This document shows, one piece after another, positions 1 to 11,043 of a stretch of DNA of 64,000 bases (its first letter is position 1; every line of letters starts with the position of its first letter). Under the pieces are notes generated by a model. The model saw nothing but the letters and a program-made list of their open reading frames with translations, searched no databases and was not told the origin of the DNA. Position numbers and translations under genes: made by a program. This DNA is from Lepisosteus oculatus (lineage: Eukaryota > Chordata > Actinopteri > Semionotiformes > Lepisosteidae). The stretch covers positions 9,868,001 through 9,932,000 of the forward strand of contig NC_090723.1 of assembly GCF_040954835.1 (NCBI RefSeq), written 5' to 3'.

Positions 1-562
1 AATGAAGCTGTTTGAATTGGAATTTGAGAGAGTTGGGAGAGAGGAGAGAGGGATCGAGATGAGAATTTGAAATGGCAGGTGAGGCGTGTACATTATAGAC
101 AGAGTGACAGCTTTTTATGATCTATTTCACAGGGCCACTTGGTCCGATTGGTATTAAGGTCTCACTGTCTTATTAGTTCAGTAATGTGGTTCTTAAGATG
201 TTATTATTCTTAGTACCTGTACAAAGAGTAAGTACAGGTAATAAGTAAGTAGTCGTCTCCTTTTGATAAAATAAAGTAATCTGATTATGATGTATAAATT
301 TATTATTTGGGGAAATTAGTGTGGAGATGCTACCCACGAGGCTGGTGGGTGACAAATAAATTTTGAGCGATCTGAAGACAGAGTCTGGAAATGAGACAGT
401 ATTGAATACGTGAGGCCATCTGTTGCATTCAGCATTGTATTAAAATTAAAGATATTAATGGTCACATCTCTTTAGCAGGACTGACAAACTGTTGATATAA
501 AACAATAACAAGGGAAATGTACGGTTTGATTAAATCTGTAGTGTATATAGGTCCAACATATA

Positions 563-655
563 TAGACTACAAAGGAACAAGTAACAGGTTCCCTGCTAAA
601 AAGAGAAGAAAGAAAACACAACGTTTCGGCCATGTAGCCTTCTTCAGGTGTATAG
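563..655 (-). mobile_element. Penelope-like element terminal fragment
   Basis: On the minus strand this reads a CTGAAGA box, a short GGC/GGCC stem, GAAACGTTGTG, a pyrimidine-rich stretch and CTTGTTCCTTT. The same block recurs at 1453-1592 (as a fold-back) and 33040-33165. The CTGANGA...GAAAC arrangement resembles the hammerhead-ribozyme core reported in terminal repeats of Penelope-like retroelements. No reverse transcriptase or GIY-YIG fragment is visible nearby, so the family assignment rests on this motif alone. Confidence 0.5.
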
Positions 656-1452
656 ACTGTATTTTATTTTGCTACCCATTATTTATTTAAGTGGCCTAAA
701 AAGTAGTAAATCAATTTAAATAACTGTCTTTATAGAGCAGAACTTTGTGGGGATTTCAGAATTTCAGTAGGAGCCTTTGATCAGTGAGGCTCCGTCTCCT
801 AGCAACAGCGCTTTGCGGTCTGCCAGAGACCATTGTGGTGACGCTGATGTGTTGGACTGCGGGCACACAAGGGAAGCTTTTTGGAGTGTGACGTGCTGGT
901 AATAAGGAATAAACAAAACAAGCAGAACTGAAAATCGTTGATTTCAAAGTGCTACGTAAGAGAACAGGAAAAAAAAAGTGACAGTAAAAAGGCAGTCATT
1001 CTTGCGTGCAGAATACACTTTTAAAATGGAAACGAGTCCCTTCTGCACCTGTTTACATACGTGTGCTGAGGCCTCCTGGGGTTGGGTGATGTCAGCTGGG
1101 CCCGCATTCATGCTTTTGACTGAAGAGCCGCTGTTGGGGTCCTGTCTGTTTCAGAGCTGTTCAAAGAAGGAAAACAAACTTGCACACCTGCCGCTAGAAC
1201 AGAATGAATGAATTATTCGGGCATGCTTCACGTTCGGAGCCTTTGTCCATAAAGAGAGTTTCCCTTTCAGTCAGACGGTGTGACCTGAGATCAGGAATCT
1301 GAATTGTGTCACACACTTGGGGGTCAGTGGTGTTAGTGTCCGGGACTCTGGACAGGTACTAGGAGGTTGAGGGTTTAGCCCCCAGCTAAACTATACAAGC
1401 TGAAATGTCACGATAGTTCACAAGCTTAGTATGGATACTAATATATATAGTA

Positions 1453-1592
1453 AAGGAACAAGTAAAAGGTTTATTCCATGCTGAAAAAAAGAAGAAAGAG
1501 AACACAACGTTTCGGCCGTGGAGAAACGGCCGAAACGTTGTGTTCTCTTTCTTCTTTTTTTCAGCATGGAATAAACCTATTACTTGTTCCTT
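1453..1592. repeat. Fold-back of two Penelope-like ends (66-bp arms, 8-bp spacer)
   Basis: The left arm (1453-1518) and right arm (1527-1592) are reverse complements with about one mismatch, separated by TGGAGAAA. Each arm carries the GGCCGAAACGTTGTG block plus the pyrimidine tract and AGCATGGAATAAACC. The right arm continues into CAGCCTACGCATGCTGACGC, which recurs at the 33-kb copy, so the right arm is the native order and the left arm is inverted. Confidence 0.75.
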
Positions 1593-1925
1593 TGCAGCCT
1601 ACGCATGCTGACGCAGCTGCCCACCTGAACTAATATATATAGAGCTCTGTGATGGGCTGGCGTCCTGTCCAGGATGTATCCGGCCTGGCACTTGTTGCTC
1701 ACCAGGATAGGCTCCCCGCAGGAACTCTTGAATTGGATGAAGCGGTTGGGAAATGGATGGATATATAAAGCAATACACTCTTAAAAACTGACGCTCAACC
1801 ACTTGCTGAAGGATCCTTTGAGAGCAAAGCCTGTTCCACTGAGCAAGGGCCTGCCGGGGTGGAGACCTGGGGCTGCTGTCCTGTTTAACACCCCTCTGCC
1901 TTCTCTCTTGCTCTCCGGGCTCCAG

Positions 1926-4745
1926 TGAAGGCCGGGGGGATGCGCATCGTCCAGAAGCACCACGCAGCAGGAGACCACCAGGGCCAGGACAGGGACAAGG
2001 ACAGTAAGGACTGGGAGACCGGCGCCAGGTGAGAGCAGGCTGGAGCTCTGGGCTTCCTCCGGAGGCCTGGGGTCACGGCTGGGACCGCCACAGGGACGGG
2101 GTGCCACACCTGCCCCGTCACACTGTTCGTTCTTCTGACTTGATCACTAATAATAATAATTGCTTACGCTTATCTAGCGCTTTCCTGGACACTCCACTCA
2201 AAGAGCTTTCCAGGTCATGGGGACTCCCCTCCACCATCACCAGTTGTGCAGCCCCACTTGGATGATGCTCCAGTACACTCCCCACACACCAGCTCTAAGT
2301 GGGGAGAACAGAGTGATGAAGCCAGTTCAGAGATGGGGATTGTTAGGAGGCCATGATGGGAAAGGCCATGGGGAAATCTGGCCAGAACACAGGGGTAACA
2401 ACCCTACTCTTTTCGAGAAACGCCCTGGGATTCTTTATGACCACAGAGAGTCAGGACCTCGGTTTTACGTCTCATCTAAAGGACGGCGCCTGTTTACAGT
2501 ATAGTGTCCCTGTCACTATACTGGGGGCATTAGGACCCACATGGACCGCAGGGCGAGCGCCTCCTGTTGGCCCCACTAACACCTCTTCCAGCAGCAGCCT
2601 TAATTTTCCCCATCCAGGTACTGACCAGGCTCACGCCTGCTGAGCTCCAGTGGGCTGCCAGCTGGGAGCTGCAGGGTGACATGGCTGCTGGCTATATGGA
2701 AGTTGACTTCCAGTAAACTCTTTTCATCCTCTCACTTGCTGTCCACCTTCAAGCTTTCCTCCCTGTAAGGTCGCCTTGACATGCAGCCACAGTGGCAAAC
2801 GAGAGGCCAGCCATCCCCAGGGTGAGAGTTGTTTTCTCTCAAGGGACAGAGAACTGGGAGGGGCTCCTGACTGGGTGCTGACAGTGAAACCCAATGCATT
2901 CATCTGCGCTGGTTTGTGCTGTTGAAAGTAGCATCTGAAGGGCTACTATATTCCTGAAATATAGCGCCTTTCTTTTTTCAGTGTGACGTTGCTCAGCCCC
3001 CCCTACAACGGCGACAAGGGTCACGTGACTCCCTGAAAAAAGCAGGCGCTGTCTCGGGAATGAAAGCATCTCAGATCCTACTTTCAACTGCACAAACCAG
3101 CACAGCCTGAGCGCTAATGAAAGAGGATGAGAGACTTCACGCCCCCCAAAAAATATAAGGCGCTATATCTCAGCATAAAAGCAGCACCAACACTGCTTTC
3201 AAAGGCACAAGCAGCGCTGACGAATGCGGTGGGTTTCATTGTGATGTTTGCAGGGGTGTCAGCTTTCACGGAGCTTGATCTGTCGGCTGTGGTAGAGCCT
3301 GTGAGCAGACTTGCGATTTTCAGTCGTACGTGTGTGTGAGCAGACGGCTCAGTGGCAGCGTCCTGTGGGTTAGAAGTGTGTCAGAGAGCATGCTGTGCTC
3401 TTGGTTCCTTGCCGCATGTGTGCACACACACACAAGGTGTCAGGTTCACAGTAAACCGTGGAACTGACCTGCTCGGATCTGGAGTTGAAATACACAGCCC
3501 AGGGCTCCTTCTGGTCTGAGCCAGCTCCTGAAATCTAGACACAGGAAGAGATGATTTCTTTTTTCTTTTGTGCATTGTGTGTGCGTGCACGCCTAGGGTG
3601 TAGCCTTTTCAGTACTAGAATCTTTGTACTTTTTAATCTTTTCTTACCTTATCTAAGGATGCGATCAAAGCTGCTAAGAAAAAAAGAGGTAATTGGTACC
3701 ACAGGTTACCATTTTAGGGAGCATGCAGCAGACAGGATGCTGCTCTTTCGCGGTGTGCAGAGAACAGGTGGTGTCAAAATGGAAGGTGAACAGGAAGGGG
3801 TCATCCCTGGGTCAATCAAAAAAATAAGAGCAATATCCACAACTGTTTTCCTGCAGCGAAGTCAAGATAACCTTCGTGATTACTGAAATTAAAAAAAAAA
3901 GCATTGCTGTACTTGGCACCTACAGAATGATTTTTAAATGAAGACAGTTAAAGACAAAACATCCCTTTCCACTGGACATCTGCTGTGGCCTGCTTCTTGA
4001 CAAAGCCCAGCTGAAGGTCAGAAAGGAGCTCAGAGCCAGACAGATGTCTCTCTGTGGCGGGGTAGCTGCTCGAAATCCATCACCGGGGACAGGAGAGTTT
4101 CTCTGTGCCTGACGAGCATAAGAATCATTTGAAACTGTGCTTTTGGAAACTCTCTAAAAACCGACACAAACCCGAATCCTTAATAATGAAGTTTAAATAT
4201 TTTGTTGTTGAATGGCTGTAAATTCCTATGCTGCATTTCCTATGTGTAATTATTAATCACTGTTGTAATAGAGCTGTTATGTAACTCCCTGCCTGTGAGT
4301 GAGCCTCAGGGAACCCAGGGGGCGTTGCTCCTGTGCTTGTCACCACTAATGCGCTCTCTCTGTCTCTCTGTCTCTCGCAGCCCCCCCAAGCCAACGTTAT
4401 TCATCTCTGGAGCAATAGCCCGGGTAAGAGCTGCTTGTCACATCGCCTCAGCTGGAGTATTAAGAGCTCCGGCAGGTTTGTGGGTGTCTACCCTGCCCCA
4501 TGTCGCATGGGCGGCTGCTTGCGAGGGGAGAGAGTGTTGTGAAATCTGAACGGGACACCGACTATAAAGTGTTTTGCTGTCTGCAGGCCCTCTGAAGCCC
4601 CCTACCCCTCTGATCTCCCACACAGGGCGATAAGGACTTCCCCCCTGCTGCTGCCCAGGTGGCCCACCAGAAACCCCAGGCCTGCCTGGAGAAGCTGCCC
4701 CCCCCTCACCACCTCAACCAGCACATCCACCAGCCCCGCAAGTGA
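1926..4745 (+). CDS. dap: DAP-like (death-associated protein 1 family), partial, exons 2-4
   Basis: Three exons join in phase: 1926-2028, 4381-4423 and 4626-4745 (stop TGA 4743-4745), each with AG acceptors and GT donors. The product keeps the family landmarks in order: VKAGGMRIVQKH, an acidic Asp/Lys linker, SPPKPTLFISGAIAR, GDKDFPPAAAQVAHQKP and the C-terminal HIHQPRK. Human DAP is a 102-residue proline-rich cytosolic protein, an MTOR substrate that restrains autophagy, and is also linked to ribosome dormancy. The 88 residues seen cover all but the N-terminus. The first exon, which should end in a lone G to complete Val, is not in the window. It resembles DAP and fish dap1b more than DAPL1, because the SPPKPT and GDKDFPP blocks are intact. 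It runs tail-to-tail with ccr7. Which paralogue it is cannot be settled by eye. Confidence 0.88.
2146..2697 (-). mobile_element. 5S-rRNA-derived SINE, near full length (Deu/SINE3-like)
   Basis: Read on the minus strand, the head matches 5S rRNA (CTCAGCAGG..GAGCCTGGTCAGTACCTGGATGG), followed by a body with TATAGTGACAGGGACAC and a tail with the L2/CR1-like AGCGCT motif and an ATT repeat. It lies in intron 2 of the DAP-like gene. Other copies in this window are at 14858, 16943, 35838, 42655 and 55737. Confidence 0.8.
2860..3262. repeat. Diverged inverted repeat pair of unknown family
   Basis: The minus strand of about 2860-2995 and the plus strand of about 3138-3262 share an ordered set of motifs: GGCGCTATAT, a stretch with CTTTCAA, CAGCGC(A/T)GA, GAATGC and GGGTTTCA. 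Both encode a KALY-like short peptide, but stops and divergence argue against a gene. A partial third copy sits near 3065-3105. Confidence 0.4.
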
Positions 4746-5515
4746 GCTGGCCCGGCGCCCGCGCTGCCTTGTCCCCACACCAGGGGGCGCCGCCGTGGCC
4801 CGGAGGATCTCCTACACTACAGTGGATGGAGGACGGTCCTCTGGAGCTGCGGTTCCCCAGGAACATCTCTGTCTGTCTGTCTCTGTTCTCTAAAGAAGTT
4901 CCGCTCGACGCCTTGTGTACAGCGCTAAGGGGTGGAGGGGTGTGTGCATGGTGGGTGTCAGGTAAGCTGCTATCTTTGTGAGGTCTCTCGGTGGCAACAG
5001 GGCAGGGGGGGGGACACTGTTTGACGGCAGAGGTGTCTCTGTGCTCTGACTGTACAGGGCGATGCCCATTTCACCCCAGGGAATACCTGCTTCCTGCGCC
5101 ATGCATCATCAGCAGACATTCCTGTCCCATCTCGAATCCCCAGTGAGCGCGCCGTCTGCCAGGGCTACCCAGCCCAGTACCAGACCGCTGGGAGGAGTGA
5201 ACTGAACCAGACAGATCAAGAAGTGATGTGCAAGCCCTGCAAAATGATTTCCCCCAATCCAAATACCAGTCAGAGAGCTGTGTCATGCAATCTGGAGCAA
5301 CACAGCCAACATATACAGTACCAAGAGCTATTCCAAGTTGGCAGGAGTAACAAAGCATTGTTTTTAAGGCACTGACAAAGACATGATTGCCTTCCCAGCT
5401 TTCGTAGCCAATATACAACTCCAGATTATCTAGGATAATTTTAAACTAAAACGAGCTTAGCTCTTAGGAAAATGAGAGCCGAAGGAAAAAAATAAAACTC
5501 AGGACAGACATTTTG
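4746..5515 (+). promoter_or_regulatory. 3' UTR of the DAP-like gene with poly(A) signal at 5491-5496
   Basis: No exon follows the stop at 4743-4745. The first clear plus-strand AATAAA is at 5491-5496, giving a 3' UTR of about 770 nt if used. The end is inferred from the hexamer only. Confidence 0.4.
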
Positions 5516-7700
5516 TGTTTCTCAGAAAGCTGCAGTGTTTTGCGGGCAGCTCTGTGGGTTTTAAAACCCATTTTCTGCACGATGCCTTCAAGAGCCTTTC
5601 CGAAGGGATTTCATTTGTTTCGGAGACGGCTATGAAGTTACATTGTATTTTAAAATATTACTTTTATCTAGTATTTCTTGTACAAATCAGGAGATTGGGA
5701 AATTCAGGAAAGTATAAGGCCCTTTACCGGTGATATTGACTGCTGTTGTTATTGAAAGATGTCTGATATTAGTGGTGTTAGTAACGTTAATAGCTGTATT
5801 TCAGACAGGAGGCAAGGAATCCACATTCGTTCCGCTTGAACCACAGGACACAGCAGGGTTTCTGTTCAACAGGTAGAGCTGTTCAGTCCTTTAATATCCC
5901 TGACAGGGAAATTGAAACACAAACGTCTGTACAGCCAAAGAAGTAAGTGTTTAGAGTATGACGTGAGTCTTCATTACAGATTTTGGCCTTTAACTTAGTT
6001 GGTCTTGGTATCTTTTCAGAAGAGATCAAAGCATCAACATTCTTTTCCTTTTTCCTGACTTGAATGTCCGATTGATTTTGCTTTATTGATCCAAGGATTG
6101 AGCTCAGATTATGTAGCCACATGCTCCTGTTCCTGAATGACACTGAAGTTTTTTAGATCTTTTTTAATATTTTCTGACCAAAAGGAAAGCAGTATTTGCA
6201 CTTTGGGTGAGTGTATATTTAATCATTCTTTTAACCTGAGAGAATGGTCCAAGCCATGACTTATCTGCTTCAGAATAAAAATGAATAACTTAATTGCTTT
6301 TGAAACACAAAGGGGAATCACGTTGTCAAAGGGCATAACTATAACAAGCACTATTAACCCAAGGAAAAAGAGTCTCTTCGGTACTCCCGGAGCTGTCTGT
6401 GTCTCACCTGCGAATTGAGTGATTGAATAAAAAGATTGTTTCCACCCATCTGAAACACACACTGCATGGGTTTGTCCTCATGTGGACAGGGAGCATAAGG
6501 GGTTTTCTAACAGAAGAAACTTGCAAAAGCCACACTTGTTCTCAGATGTTCTTGCAACGTTTTGGCAACACAGGATCTGGGGGTTTAGTGATCAGGGTTC
6601 GGGGTTTGTAACTGCAAGACGGGGGGTTCAAATCACAGGTGAGATACAGAAAGGATTCCAGAAAAGTGCTCAGCTGCAAAATTGGTGCATGTGTCAGTCG
6701 CCTTGGATAAAACATCAGCCAAAGCAATTAGCAGCAGTAGTAAATGGTTATCATGGGACAGCAACGTGTTCCTGGGCTTCAGTCCCAGCAAGACTGAGTG
6801 CTGCTGTTGTTTCACTGTAAAATACCCTGCTGCTGACGTGGGTGTTCTCCAGGTTGGCAGTGTGACTGACTCATTTGATTAAATAATAATTTCTATAGAA
6901 AAAAAGAGAGATGTGTTTTATCCTTGGCAGCTTGACAGATCTCTGAATCCCCTGAGTGTGATCCACTCGGTCCTAGCTGGAGGCCCAGTCCCGGTTCTGA
7001 AAGAACAGGAGCTTTGCCCTCTTGAGAGTTATTGTTAATAGAGTTATTCATCGTTTTGTTGTTGTTGTTGTTGATGGGGTACTTTGTGTTATTAAAAATC
7101 TTGTTAAAATAACTTACCTTCTCGACTGCTCTGTGGTTCTTGTCTTCTCATGTCTGCGAATCTCTTCTGTTCTCAGACACAGTTTCCATGCACTATGTTT
7201 TGAAAAGATCGTTTCCACCCCTCTGAAACACACAAGGTAAAAACAAAACTCCCTCCACCGCAAAAACAAAAAACCCCAAACCCGAGCATAGTAACCTGTT
7301 CGAGAGTCACATGTTCCCCTGTGAAGTTCAGCAGCCAGACAGTGTGCACCCACAGTTCGTTCCCACGAGCCCTTGCACACAGACTTCCATGGCCTCACGA
7401 ACCTTTTGATTAAGTTCCATGAAATTCTCCACTGGACATTAAAGAAAACTGAGGTATAACATTGCTACTAGAAATGTATTTTTCATACCTCAGTTGATAA
7501 CACTCCCTACAGCAATCACAAATGTTTATATCGTATGTCAGCATGAGCTTGTTAAACTCATCATCTAATTTATGGCCACACGTCACTGAGAAAATCATCT
7601 GCTTTAAGAAAGAGGGGAAAAAAATGTAATTCAATACATTCTTCCTGGTAGACTTAAGAGGGAACTGTTAAGATTTTGAACATTCATGTGTTTGAGATTT
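5516..7700. other. Intergenic DAP-like / ccr7 (tail to tail)
   Basis: No supported gene. About 30 bp around GTTTCCACC and CTGAAACACAC occurs twice (6437-6466 and 7209-7238). A diverged tRNA-type SINE lies at about 6590-6740. The short open frames look like chance. Confidence 0.5.
6590..6740 (+). mobile_element. Diverged tRNA-derived SINE
   Basis: A B-box-like GGGTTCAAATCAC at about 6627 and the downstream GTCGCCTTGGATAAAA match the order in the better copy at 10265-10462. The 5' part is eroded. Confidence 0.45.
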
Positions 7701-8918
7701 TTGTAAATCATTTATTAGAATAAAATAGAAAATATCCAACAGCTTACAATCATAAAGCAACACTGAACATTAGTTTATGCTTATTTTAGTACTTGTGTTG
7801 GCTGAAATACTGAATACTGCATAACATTTAAGGACTTACGTTTATGGACATTGTGCTCTTGTATTTGTTACAACATTGTGCAATGATTAAAATCGATTAC
7901 AATTTGAAATATATATATATACCTGAGCAAGGGAGGCAGAATTACAATATAAAAATTAATTACGACTTTTGTCCAGTAGGTGGCAGCCTCTGATCTGTCT
8001 AGTAGAGTCGCATGCTAAATCCAAAACTCTGCCAGTAACAGAACCCGAGGCTGCAATATCATTCAACTTCAGCTGCCTATTCTGTTAAAATGTTTATTCC
8101 TGTGTAGCTATTTTATCAGATACTGGCATGCAATTCATTCCATTTACAATCTGAAAGAACTAGTATTTTTTAATATTTGGAACCTTTTTTAAAATCTGTA
8201 AAAAAATAATACAATCTCTCTTCGGACAAAATCCAATCCTCTTATAGACCACTGAAACACTGGAACTCAACATCTTTTGATGCATTTAGGAGCTCAACTT
8301 CATTTTGACAAAAACAGACACAAGTAAAGACGACAAAGATGTCCTTAAATCTACACGCCACACGAACGCCTGAAGGATTTCAAGCGAGGCCATTCTATTC
8401 CATTTAGCTGATTAGAGTCACGAAGTCAGTCGCTCCCTGAACTTGAAGAGAACCATCGTTGTGCTTGACGTCTGCTTCACAGAAAAACGTGTTCCTCATT
8501 AGGCACTGGATAGGGCTGGAACATAAGCCCTAATGACGAAAGGAGAGTAAAAATGGACAATACCCGTCTTCAAAACTCCCCCCACAGTTTTTTCAACCTC
8601 CCCCCCCCCCCCCCTGAAAGATATACGAACCCTGGGTTCAGCTGGGGGTAATTGCAGGGGGATTCACTTTGCAGAAAAAGAGCTCGTGTCCTGTCCCAGT
8701 ATGTCTGACGGTGAAATGTGTGTAGGAAGCAGGCTGTACCGGGAAGAGGACCCTGTGCATGTGGTGGTCTGCGCCCCAGTGCCCTGCCCCGACAGCGGAG
8801 CGCTCCGTTGGGACAACGTTGCTCATGGAGCAGCACCGACGCGCCCCTGCAGCTGCCGAACAGAGAGCTAAACCCTCCCGAAGACTCGGAGTCCGGTCGG
8901 GCCCTGGCGGCCCCCCGG
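7701..8918 (-). promoter_or_regulatory. Likely ccr7 3' UTR with minus-strand poly(A) signals
   Basis: Minus-strand AATAAA motifs lie at 7711-7716 and 8093-8098, downstream of the ccr7 stop. The tract is AT-rich with scattered ATTTA-type sequences, in contrast to the very GC-rich coding exon. A run of about 16 C at about 8599-8614 is close to the stop. Which signal is used is unknown. Confidence 0.4.
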
Positions 8919-9956
8919 CTAGGGGGAGTAGGTGGTGGTGGTCTCGGTGTCCATGGCGATGGAGCCCCTCTTCTGCTTGCAGGTGGTGTAGCGGAAGAAG
9001 CGCTCGTGGCTCACGCAGCCCAGCTCCTTCAGCAGCTTGAGCAGGTCGTTGCGGAACTTGACCCCGATGAAGGCGTACAGGAAGGGGTTGAGGCAGCAGC
9101 GCATGAAGGCCAGGCTCTGCGTGACGTCGATGGCGAAGACGATGCGCTTCTCGAAGGGGCAGTCGGAGTTGCCCATGGTGACGGTGCGCAGGAGCGTGGC
9201 CACGTTGTAGGGCAGCTGGAAGGCCAGGAAGACCAGCACCACGGCGAAGATCACCTTGATGGCCTTGTTCTTCTCGAAGTTGCGCGCCTGCAGCAGGGTG
9301 CGGATGATCATGAAGTAGCAGAAGAACATGACCAGCAGGGGCAGCAGGAAGCCGCCCACCATCTGCCCCACCTGGATGCCGATCCGGAGCCGCAGGGAGT
9401 CGTTGGCGAAGGGTGTGCACATCTTGAGGTCGGTCACGCGGGCGTAGACCATCTCGGGCACGGAGAAGAGCAGCGCCAGGGCCCACAGCACCACGGAGGA
9501 GACCTTGCTGAAGTGGACGGCCTGCGAGCGGTGCCGGTGGGCGGAGGCCGCCCGCGCGATGGCGAAGTAGCGGTCGATGCTGATGCACATGAGCAGGAGC
9601 ATGCCGCTGAAGAAGCTGACCTTGTAGATGCCGTAGATGGCCTTGCACGTGCCCAGCCCGAAGGCCCAGTCCCTGGCGTAGCTCATGGCCCAGAAGGGCA
9701 GCGTCAGCAGGAACAGGGTGTCGGCGGCGGCCAGGTTGAGCAGGTAGACGTCCGTCATGGTCTTCAGCCTCTTGAAGTAGATGTAGGTGAGCATTACCAG
9801 CAGGTTCCCCACCAGCCCCACGAAGCAGATGGTGGAGTAGATGGTCGGGAAGAACCAGGTGCGGAAGGCCCTCACATCGTCCATGGGGCACTGCTGCTGG
9901 AACTGGCTGTAGTCCGGCGTGATGCTGCTGTCGTCGTAACTGTAGTCGGTCGACAT
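8919..9956 (-). CDS. ccr7: C-C chemokine receptor type 7 (CCR7)
   Basis: A single-exon frame of 345 aa encodes a rhodopsin-class GPCR that binds CCL19/CCL21 and guides lymphocytes and dendritic cells. Seven hydrophobic segments are visible. Landmarks are GN in TM1 (50-51), LNLAAAD in TM2, Cys104 and Cys180 (TM3-ECL2 disulfide), Cys23 and Cys266 (second chemokine-receptor pair), DRY at 128-130, NPFLY at 290-294, and the C-terminal ETTTTYSP, almost the human CCR7 tail (ETTTTFSP). The N-terminal Tyr5, Tyr7 and Tyr16 sit among acidic residues and suit sulfation. A splice acceptor (CTGTCGCAG) ends at 9984. The frame is open from 9983, adding nine codons, so the true start may lie in an upstream exon with a signal peptide, as in human (378 aa). 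The exon is very GC-rich at third positions, giving long antisense frames that are artefacts. Neighbouring smarce1 and krt222 confirm orthology. Confidence 0.93.
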   Translation of the reverse strand: MSTDYSYDDSSITPDYSQFQQQCPMDDVRAFRTWFFPTIYSTICFVGLVGNLLVMLTYIYFKRLKTMTDVYLLNLAAADTLFLLTLPFWAMSYARDWAFGLGTCKAIYGIYKVSFFSGMLLLMCISIDRYFAIARAASAHRHRSQAVHFSKVSSVVLWALALLFSVPEMVYARVTDLKMCTPFANDSLRLRIGIQVGQMVGGFLLPLLVMFFCYFMIIRTLLQARNFEKNKAIKVIFAVVLVFLAFQLPYNVATLLRTVTMGNSDCPFEKRIVFAIDVTQSLAFMRCCLNPFLYAFIGVKFRNDLLKLLKELGCVSHERFFRYTTCKQKRGSIAMDTETTTTYSP

Positions 9957-9983
9957 GGTCTCATTCTCCTCCGAAGCACGGGC
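9957..9983 (-). CDS. ccr7: Possible 5' extension of the ccr7 coding exon to its splice acceptor
   Basis: These 27 nt are in frame with ccr7 (ARASEENET) and begin directly after a CAG acceptor on the minus strand. Human CCR7 is split near this point, with the signal peptide upstream. No matching upstream exon could be recognised in 10-11 kb, so this may be 5' UTR with translation starting at 9956. Confidence 0.45.
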
Positions 9984-10264
9984 CTGCGACAGGAGCGGAT
10001 TTTCATTTTAGAAGCTCCCGTTTGCCAGTTTGGTTTCTTTCTGCACCCCACCTGAGAGACGTTTAGCCCACCGCAGTATGGGGGCCCACTGGTGCGAGTG
10101 GCAGGACCAGGCCACCAGGGGGAGCCCTCCGCAAGGAGCGCGCAGCCACACACACTGCAGCTGAGGGGTGGATCAGCTATTGACAGACTGTCCGTCACAC
10201 AAATTTGAATGCGATATCTCTGGAATACGGGGTTCAGTTCAATGGGCAGGTTTTTTGCTTAACA

Positions 10265-10462
10265 AGTAAAGTGAGCACTGGTTAAGGCACCCAGGCTCCA
10301 GTGTGGAGAGTTCTGTTCTCATAACTGGAAGGTTGTGGGTTCAAATCCCAGGTGAGACACTGCTGTTACACCCTTGAGCAAGTTACTTACCCTGAACGGT
10401 TCCAGTGAAATACCCAGCTGTATAAATAAGTCACCTTGGATAAAAGTGTCAAGCAAGTAAAC
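10265..10462 (+). mobile_element. tRNA-derived SINE (type B)
   Basis: The head has an A-box-like segment near GAGCACTGGTTAAGGC and a clear B box GGGTTCAAATCCC. The body has CCCTTGAGCAAGTTACTTACC and the tail CACCTTGGATAAAAGTGTC, typical of fish tRNA-SINEs. It lies about 300 bp upstream of the ccr7 coding exon. Confidence 0.7.
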
Positions 10463-11043
10463 TGATTATGTGAGAAAGCACATTAAAATAGTTTTTTTTT
10501 TCCCTCAGACGTTACTGTTTGCATTTTTTTAATCTAGTTTCTCTCCAAAGGAAATCTATCCAATGGCTTTCTCCAATTTCAAGCAAAGTGTGAAGCCTGT
10601 GTCTTTGCACTAGCCTCTCGCCTGGGTGGCTCTCTGTGTGCTGCCTGGTAGGTGGCCACTGAAAACAGAAATCCTAACGTTCTTATTCTGGAGGGTCTTG
10701 CGGCCTTTATGTCCCCCAGAAGGAGGCTTCCTGGTTGCCACCCCGCCACCTGCAGCCTCCTGAAACCCCTCCCCCAGCCCCCCTCTGCACCTGCCCCACG
10801 TGGTGAGTTCTGCACTGAACATCTCACTCACACATCAAAGAGTTTCAAACAAAACCCGGAAAGGAAAGTGTGCAGGTTTACAAGAAACGGATGAAAGCCC
10901 CTTCTGTTGTTCTGCTATCGGTTTGAGCAGAACTCAATTCCCCAGATAAACAGCATCTCCTTAAATAATTCATCTTCACCACTTCCTGAGTACTCTGGCT
11001 GTCTTTTGTAGCTCTTCAATTTGAAAAGAAAAATAGTGCAGAG

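Larger units (their letters stand above)
1..1925. other. Upstream flank, probably intron 1 of the DAP-like gene; no exon seen
   Basis: No exon is supported here. The expected DAP first exon (start codon to a Pro-Pro-Ala-Val end with a phase-1 donor) was looked for and not found, so it probably lies upstream of the window. The stretch is AT-rich and carries two Penelope-like fragments, described separately. Short open frames here are not credible genes. Confidence 0.5.

Noticed and set aside
2606-2697. 5S rRNA gene
   Set aside because: Only part of 5S is present, fused to a SINE body and tail; no complete internal promoter or terminator is seen.
8718-10055. 445-codon plus-strand open frame opposite ccr7 (and a 417-codon minus-strand frame)
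   Set aside because: They are shadows of the ccr7 exon caused by extreme GC at third positions; the products are His/Gly/Val-rich and match no family.
10265-10462. Functional tRNA gene
   Set aside because: A B box is present, but the cloverleaf is degraded and it continues into a SINE body and tail.
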